A stretch of 7,054 nucleotides of DNA from Armatimonadota bacterium (GTDB lineage Bacteria > Armatimonadota > Zipacnadia > Zipacnadales > UBA11051). Below, in pieces: positions 6,024 through 7,054 of this stretch; positions within the stretch are counted from its first letter, which is position 1; the number at the start of each line of letters is the position of its first letter. The notes beneath the pieces are model-generated. The model was not told the DNA's origin, did no database searches, and saw only the letters and a program-made list of their open reading frames with translations. Position numbers and translations under genes: made by a program. The stretch is from the NCBI GenBank assembly GCA_003542955.1, contig DPJP01000200.1, forward strand, positions 1,654 through 8,707, written 5' to 3'.

Positions 6024-7054
6024 CTACTCGAACGCGGGCTTACCGGTCGCGGGGAAGACGAATGCCGGCGCCGCGCCCCTCTCCGGCCGCGTGACCAGGC
6101 GGATGAACGTTCCGTCAGTGGCACACGAGTAGATGACATCGGCTGCCTGGTTGCCGGGCCTGGCAGAGGAGTAGTACGAAGTGAACAGGAATGACTGCCC
6201 GTCCGACGCGAAGACTATGTTGTCGGGTGACACCAGTCTCTTTCTCTCGCACTCCGGTTGTTCGGGCCGAGGCGCTCGCCATTCGCCGGTCGTCCCCGTC
6301 GCAAGATCGACAGTCTGGAACAGGCCAGCTTCAAACTTCCCCAGATACAGCAGCCCCCGCGGCCCCCACTCGATGCTAATGCCGCCCGAGAGGTACTCGA
6401 CCAGCATCTCCTCGGCCGGCTGTGCCGCCCTGAGGTCCATGCGACACAACCGGTACGGTTCGGTCTTGCGACGCTCATCCTCCTTGTAGGTGATGCCGGT
6501 GCGCGTCTTCACAGTGTACAGCAAGCGCCCCTGCGGATCGACGGCCAGCGCCGTGTGCGGGGAGACGAACTCCGACTTCGACGGCAATTCCGTGGGGTCG
6601 GCGTCAGGCGTCGCGGGATCGAGCATGAAGAGACTCGTCGCCCCCTGCCGCAAGGAGGCAACAGTAACGATCCGCCCGTCAGGCAGCGACACGAAGGCGC
6701 CGTACTGCCGGTCCTTCTCGGGCGCGAGGACCGTCTGGCGCTCATCGTCCAGGTTCAGCAGCACGATCGCGCCCTTGCTCAGGTAGGCGACCTCGGAGGA
6801 GCTTCGCCACCTGGGGTGGCCGCCCACCGCAGGCGCGATGCACGACACGCCGGTCCCATCCGTATTCGCGATGAAAAGGCCCAGGCCGCGCGACACCGTC
6901 CACTCCGGGCAGCCCGCCCGGGGGCGCGTGGAGCCGAACAGGATGCGCTTGCCGTCGGGAGATGGGGCAGGCCGCCCGTCTGAGAACGCTGCTTCAGGGA
7001 AGGGCCAGGGCGGCAGTGGCTTGCCGGACTTCTCTACATAGAAGGCGTACAGAT
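6024..7054 (-). CDS. TolB/PD40-like beta-propeller protein, C-terminal part (5' end outside window)
   Basis: The frame is open from the right window edge to a TAG at 6026-6024, giving 343 complete codons. A GTG at 6896 exists, but the coding signal clearly continues upstream of it: the translated stretch before it contains RPAPSPDGKRILFGSTRP, a textbook PD40/TolB propeller blade (S-P-D-G-K-x-I-x-F-x-S-x-R). GLGLFIANTDGTGV follows, the matching L-F-x-x-x-x-D-G-T-G strand. Further blade-like repeats are visible: GGHPRWRSSSEVAYL, SLPDGRIVTVASL, AVDPQGRLLYTV, IEWGPRGLLYLG, and FASDGQSFLFTSYYS followed by IYSCATDGTFIRLV. Such propellers bind proteins or ligands, often in the periplasm or at the surface. 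TolB itself partners Pal, but this is only a fold-level match. The signal peptide, if any, would be beyond the window. It is immediately upstream of the pseudopilin gene and may be co-transcribed with it. No enzyme residues are recognised. Confidence 0.85.
   Translation of the reverse strand, partial: LYAFYVEKSGKPLPPWPFPEAAFSDGRPAPSPDGKRILFGSTRPRAGCPEWTVSRGLGLFIANTDGTGVSCIAPAVGGHPRWRSSSEVAYLSKGAIVLLNLDDERQTVLAPEKDRQYGAFVSLPDGRIVTVASLRQGATSLFMLDPATPDADPTELPSKSEFVSPHTALAVDPQGRLLYTVKTRTGITYKEDERRKTEPYRLCRMDLRAAQPAEEMLVEYLSGGISIEWGPRGLLYLGKFEAGLFQTVDLATGTTGEWRAPRPEQPECERKRLVSPDNIVFASDGQSFLFTSYYSSARPGNQAADVIYSCATDGTFIRLVTRPERGAAPAFVFPATGKPAFE

Noticed and set aside
6024..6896. GTG at 6896 as the real start of the propeller gene
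   Set aside because: The same frame stays open to the window edge and encodes a conserved S-P-D-G-K propeller blade just upstream, so the gene starts outside the window.

Overview
This is a GC-rich (roughly 65% by eye) bacterial window in which every gene I can support lies on the minus strand, so the natural reading direction is right to left. The type of pseudopilin present (G-F-T-L-I-E leader, an ARAREKAR / CLSNTKQL / YAQDYDE block and a C-terminal H-X9-DG motif) is typical of Armatimonadota, Planctomycetota, Verrucomicrobiota and Lentisphaerota. The [12 protein letters not shown] wording leans towards Armatimonadota. That placement is an inference from one protein family.

Layout in transcription order: (1) 7054-6024, the C-terminal part of a TolB/PD40-like beta-propeller protein whose start lies beyond the right edge. 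(2) 5990-5421, a type IV pilin-like/type II secretion pseudopilin with an H-X9-DG tail. (3) A gap of 102 bp. (4) 5318-2700, an 872-residue multi-membrane-spanning protein with two extramembrane domains resembling DUF4350/class I glutamine amidotransferase-like (GldG-like) domains. (5) About 2680-164, a second large protein with the same architecture and clearly a divergent tandem paralogue. (6) 146-1, the first 48 codons of a secreted protein with a classical signal peptide, running off the left edge.

The genes are tightly packed (33 bp, 102 bp, about 19 bp and 17 bp between them), so genes 4-6 almost certainly form one operon, possibly continuous with 1-2. No RNA genes, CRISPR arrays, insertion sequences or long repeats were found, and no gene-free stretch exceeds about 100 bases.

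The most interesting content is the tandem pair of large membrane proteins. Their N-terminal membrane region, best seen in the 872-residue copy, has a stretch that reads like an exosortase core (a G-x-x-V-x-x-E-G motif followed by hydrophobic helices and an Arg in the expected helix). It has neither the catalytic Cys nor the catalytic His. This suggests an exosortase-derived, possibly non-catalytic membrane module fused to paired ligand- or protein-binding domains. Function is unknown; the exosortase link is a hypothesis that profile searches could settle.
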